This document shows, piece by piece, positions 21,203 through 23,389 of a stretch of DNA of 23,389 nucleotides. Each line of letters opens with the position of its first letter. The stretch's first letter is position 1. The notes under the pieces are model-generated. The model searched no databases. It had not been told where the DNA came from and saw only the letters and a program-made list of their open reading frames with translations. Position numbers and translations under genes: made by a program. Origin of the DNA: Candidatus Moraniibacteriota bacterium (GTDB lineage: Bacteria > Patescibacteriota > Minisyncoccia > Moranbacterales > UBA2206); assembly GCA_027351145.1 (NCBI GenBank), contig DAIEIZ010000019.1, positions 1 to 23,389 of the forward strand. Reading direction: 5' to 3'.

Positions 21203-21379
21203 TTACTTGGCGACTCCGTTCGACTTACGGAGCCGTATTTCGTTTGGCAAGTACTCTATCTGGATTTGGTCTCCTATTTTCCATTCGTAGCGATCCGCAA
21301 GCCATTTCCCTTCAAGGATTATCGCGGGAACTCCGTACCTGCGATAAGTAACCGTGCGAGTGGTTTTCGGTTCTTTCAT
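21203..21379 (-). CDS. SymE-like small protein (58 residues)
   Basis: The core VPAIILEGKWLADRYEWKIG followed by DQIQIEYLPNEIRL matches the SymE pattern (P-x-x-x-L-x-G-x-W-L ... G-x-x-V-x-V), an AbrB-like swapped-hairpin fold. SymE in Escherichia coli is an SOS-induced nucleic-acid-condensing toxin of a type I system. SymE-like proteins also occur widely in phages with unclear roles, and an AbrB-type regulator is an alternative. The gene overlaps the end of the upstream 73-residue membrane peptide gene by ATGA, so both are translated together. I looked for an antisense promoter over the start and saw no convincing one. Confidence 0.6.
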   Translation of the reverse strand: MKEPKTTRTVTYRRYGVPAIILEGKWLADRYEWKIGDQIQIEYLPNEIRLRKSNGVAK

Positions 21380-21597
21380 TTGAGAATGTTCAGCGCCAGC
21401 TTCGCTTGGGCTGACCAGAACGGACTCCAGTATCCGCTTTGGCCATCTGCCGTTATTTGAGCAAGCGAGGTGAAGAGAATCATTATGTCGAGCATCACCA
21501 GGAAAACTGCCAGTTGCGTGACGCAGACGATTGTTTTCTTAGCGTGCTCGCCTGCCCGCCGAAGTCTCGGCACAGGTGGGTAAGTTATTGCAATCAT
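21376..21597 (-). CDS. Small membrane protein (73 residues)
   Basis: A short N-terminal region ending in a basic stretch (PRLRRAGEHAKK) is followed by one long hydrophobic segment, about residues 22-47 (TIVCVTQLAVFLVMLDIMIL onward), and a polar C-terminus with Trp residues (GQSGYWSPFWSAQAK). A single-pass membrane peptide is likely; a holin-like role is possible but unproven. The N-terminal part comes from a GC-rich palindromic stretch, so the true start may be further in. Its stop overlaps the next start by ATGA, which supports that it is a gene. Confidence 0.5.
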   Translation of the reverse strand: MIAITYPPVPRLRRAGEHAKKTIVCVTQLAVFLVMLDIMILFTSLAQITADGQSGYWSPFWSAQAKLALNILK

Positions 21598-21645
21598 ACT
21601 TTTGACTACTGTTCGGCCGTGTGATATGCACCGACCGCAACGTTA

Positions 21646-21900
21646 CTAATTAAGTTGCTTTTTGATTTTTTCGATCAGAGCTTTCCTGATCTGATCGAAG
21701 GCATAACTCGACGCTTCGCTTTGTATTTCTTCGTCAGCGAATTCCGTCGTAAACTTTCCCATTAGCTCACCGATCTCGTCGGAGATATTATCCTCGAGAT
21801 TCCCGGCGAGCCATTTGGCTTTTTCCAAGATGCGACTACGCATCACTTTTCCACGCATTTCACTACGAATGCGTTGTTTAATTTTCGTTAGATTTTTCAT
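21646..21900 (-). CDS. Small helical phage protein (84 residues)
   Basis: Charged and helical, with a basic first half (KNLTKIKQRIRSEMRGKVMR) and an acidic middle (NLEDNISDEIGELMGKF), ending IRKALIEKIKKQLN. No recognised domain. It is the first gene of the phage-derived block after the secA terminator. I chose ATG 21900; an in-frame TTG at 21915 is also part of a TTGACA that could serve as a -35 box (17 nt, then TCTAAC), so the longer version is less likely. Confidence 0.6.
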   Translation of the reverse strand: MKNLTKIKQRIRSEMRGKVMRSRILEKAKWLAGNLEDNISDEIGELMGKFTTEFADEEIQSEASSYAFDQIRKALIEKIKKQLN

Positions 21901-22004
21901 AAGCGTGTTTGTCAACTTATGTAAACTTATTGCGGACTCAGGCGCCGCGTGCCTCGACCTTCAGGCGAGCAAAATTAATTTCGAGATCGGGGTTTTCGGC
22001 ATAG

Positions 22005-22032
22005 AAAAAACCCGTGCTCTTCGCACGGGTTT
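22005..22032 (-). terminator. Strong intrinsic terminator of secA
   Basis: On the minus strand AAACCCGTGC (22032-22023) pairs perfectly with GCACGGGTTT (22017-22008) around a 5-nt loop, and the T-run continues to six T. It lies 50 nt past the secA stop and separates secA from the phage-derived block. Confidence 0.92.
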
Positions 22033-22081
22033 CCCCTTTTAATCCGCAACCTGCGAACTCAATGGCTTTATTTTTCAGCTC

Positions 22082-23389
22082 CTACTTCCCACAACACTTC
22101 TTATACTTCTTCCCGCTTCCACACGGACACAGATCATTCCGACCAACTTTATCATCATTGATAATCGGCTTTTGTTTTGGTGCTTCGCGTGTTTCACCAT
22201 CTTGGATTTCCCGAGCCGAATCGAAAGATTCCACTTCTTCTGCTCCGCTAAAATTGAGATTTTTTTTCGGAATAACAGATTGATTCTGAGTCACAGGAGT
22301 AGCAGAAACACGAAAAATTGTATGCACAGTGGTAGATTTAATGTTTTCCATTAAATAGGAAAACATAGAAAACGCTTCCCGTTTATACTCTACCAACGGA
22401 TCGCGCTGACCATAACCGCGAAGACCAATCCCTTCACGCAAATAATCAATCTCATCAAGATGACTCATCCACATCACATCAATCGTTTGAAGCGCGATAC
22501 TTTTTTCAATTGAACGCATATTTGTTTCACCAACTTCCAACTCTTTATGATTATAGATTTCCTTAGCCACACCAGCCAAATAATCCGTTGCTTCACCAAC
22601 CAATTCTGCCGTATTTTTGTTGCGATTTTCTACAATCTCCTTGAGCTTTGCTTGAACAAACGGAGAAAGTGCAAACATGCCCTGCATATTCTCAGTAATT
22701 TTTTCCATCTCCAAATTTCCATCTTCCTCGGTAAGACTCGACGAAACTGCCACCTCAATCTCCTCGCGAATATTATCCATAATTTCCGGTTTGATATTCG
22801 TCGCCTCCAAAACTGCCCGTCTTTTCTTGTAGAGAATTTCACGTTGCTTATTCATCACATCATCATAGTCCAAAATATGTTTGCGAATATCAAAATTAAA
22901 GCCTTCGATTTTGGATTGCGCATTTTCAATCGTCTTAGAAATGATCGGATTTTGAATCGGCTGATCCTCCGGAAGTCCCAGTCTTGTCATTAGGTTAATC
23001 AGGTTATCCCCGCCAAACCGGCGCATTAGTTCATCTTGCAAAGAAACAAAAAACTGCGACATGCCGGGATCCCCTTGACGCCCCGCACGACCGCGAAGCT
23101 GATTATCGATACGTCGCGCTTCATGCCGTTCCGTACCCAGGATAAACAATCCGCCAAGCTCTCTTGCGCCTTCACCGAGCTTAATATCTGTTCCGCGCCC
23201 GGCCATATTGGTTGCAATCGTTACTGAACCGACATGTCCGGCTTTGGCGACAATTTGCGCTTCACGTTCATGGTTTTTGGCATTCAAAACTTCGTGTTCC
23301 ACACCAGCTTTTAAAAGCAACGTGCTCAAATATTCAGATTTTTCCACCGCAATCGTTCCCACCAAAATCGGTTGGCCAAGCTTATTCAC
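22082..23389 (-). CDS. secA: Preprotein translocase ATPase SecA (partial, 5' end off window)
   Basis: About 436 C-terminal residues of SecA, the cytoplasmic motor that pushes preproteins through SecYEG. The second nucleotide-binding domain is visible with VTIATNMAGRGTDIKLGEG (motif V) and QLRGRAGRQGDPG (motif VI). The helical scaffold follows (IRKHILDYDDVMNKQREILY, later WMSHLDEIDYLREGIGLRGYG), then a variable linker and the C-terminal zinc motif GRNDLCPCGSGKKYKKCCGK, which binds SecB or ribosomes. The length of this part is normal. The reading frame stays open through position 23389, so the N-terminal half lies outside. It is a core host gene and fixes the right edge of the inserted block. 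Confidence 0.97.
   Translation of the reverse strand: MNKLGQPILVGTIAVEKSEYLSTLLLKAGVEHEVLNAKNHEREAQIVAKAGHVGSVTIATNMAGRGTDIKLGEGARELGGLFILGTERHEARRIDNQLRGRAGRQGDPGMSQFFVSLQDELMRRFGGDNLINLMTRLGLPEDQPIQNPIISKTIENAQSKIEGFNFDIRKHILDYDDVMNKQREILYKKRRAVLEATNIKPEIMDNIREEIEVAVSSSLTEEDGNLEMEKITENMQGMFALSPFVQAKLKEIVENRNKNTAELVGEATDYLAGVAKEIYNHKELEVGETNMRSIEKSIALQTIDVMWMSHLDEIDYLREGIGLRGYGQRDPLVEYKREAFSMFSYLMENIKSTTVHTIFRVSATPVTQNQSVIPKKNLNFSGAEEVESFDSAREIQDGETREAPKQKPIINDDKVGRNDLCPCGSGKKYKKCCGK

Noticed and set aside
13611..21962. Matching CGACCTTC at 13611-13618 and 21955-21962 as possible attachment-site direct repeats of the phage block
   Set aside because: Eight bases is within chance expectation for two regions of this size, and the matches do not extend.

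Overview
The window looks like a chromosomal segment from an AT-rich bacterium with compact gene spacing. UGA is a genuine stop here (it ends several genes and does not interrupt the long frames), so the code is standard. The KH protein carries a VDEMGVLL segment that I associate with KhpA of Patescibacteria (CPR). That, with the compact style, makes a Patescibacteria-like host my best guess, but it is an inference. Every gene I can support lies on the minus strand, so the biological order runs from right (23389) to left (1).

Region by region, in transcription order. (1) 23389-22005: the C-terminal half of SecA and a strong intrinsic terminator. (2) 21900-13770: a phage-derived block with small early genes, a SymE-like protein coupled to a membrane peptide, a replication-initiation-like winged-helix protein, a C5-cytosine DNA methyltransferase with a 335-residue open frame nested inside it, a KhpA-like KH protein, a ParB-domain/DNA N-methyltransferase fusion and both terminase subunits. 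No portal, capsid, tail, lysis or integrase gene is visible, so the block is incomplete. (3) 13770-13314: a non-coding stretch with many hairpins. Its right half has a promoter, a folded body and a terminator, and is a candidate small RNA or riboswitch-like element. (4) 13313-9017: an OmpR-type response regulator, an overlooked 39-residue secreted-looking peptide, a membrane histidine kinase and, overlapping the kinase, a 655-residue protein joining an alpha-alpha toroid with a DxDD motif to a class I isoprenoid synthase-like domain. This looks like a regulated terpenoid locus. (5) 8834-2634: a more AT-rich accessory block with an unknown protein, a membrane-anchored Pif1-like helicase, a large membrane pentapeptide-repeat protein, a short protein with a HEPN-type Rx4H motif and a partner I recognise as DUF6933-like. 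This could be a defence or toxin-antitoxin cluster. (6) 2454-997: an AlbA_2/Schlafen-type regulator with a VTER tandem-repeat linker. (7) 803-1: a terminator, a TTGACA promoter, a leader of about 200 nt with a second terminator, and the start of a spermidine-synthase-like gene that runs off the window.

The observations I rate highest are the nested frame in the C5 methyltransferase, the terpene-synthase fusion tied to a two-component system with a small peptide gene between regulator and kinase, and the structured non-coding element at 13.53-13.70 kb.
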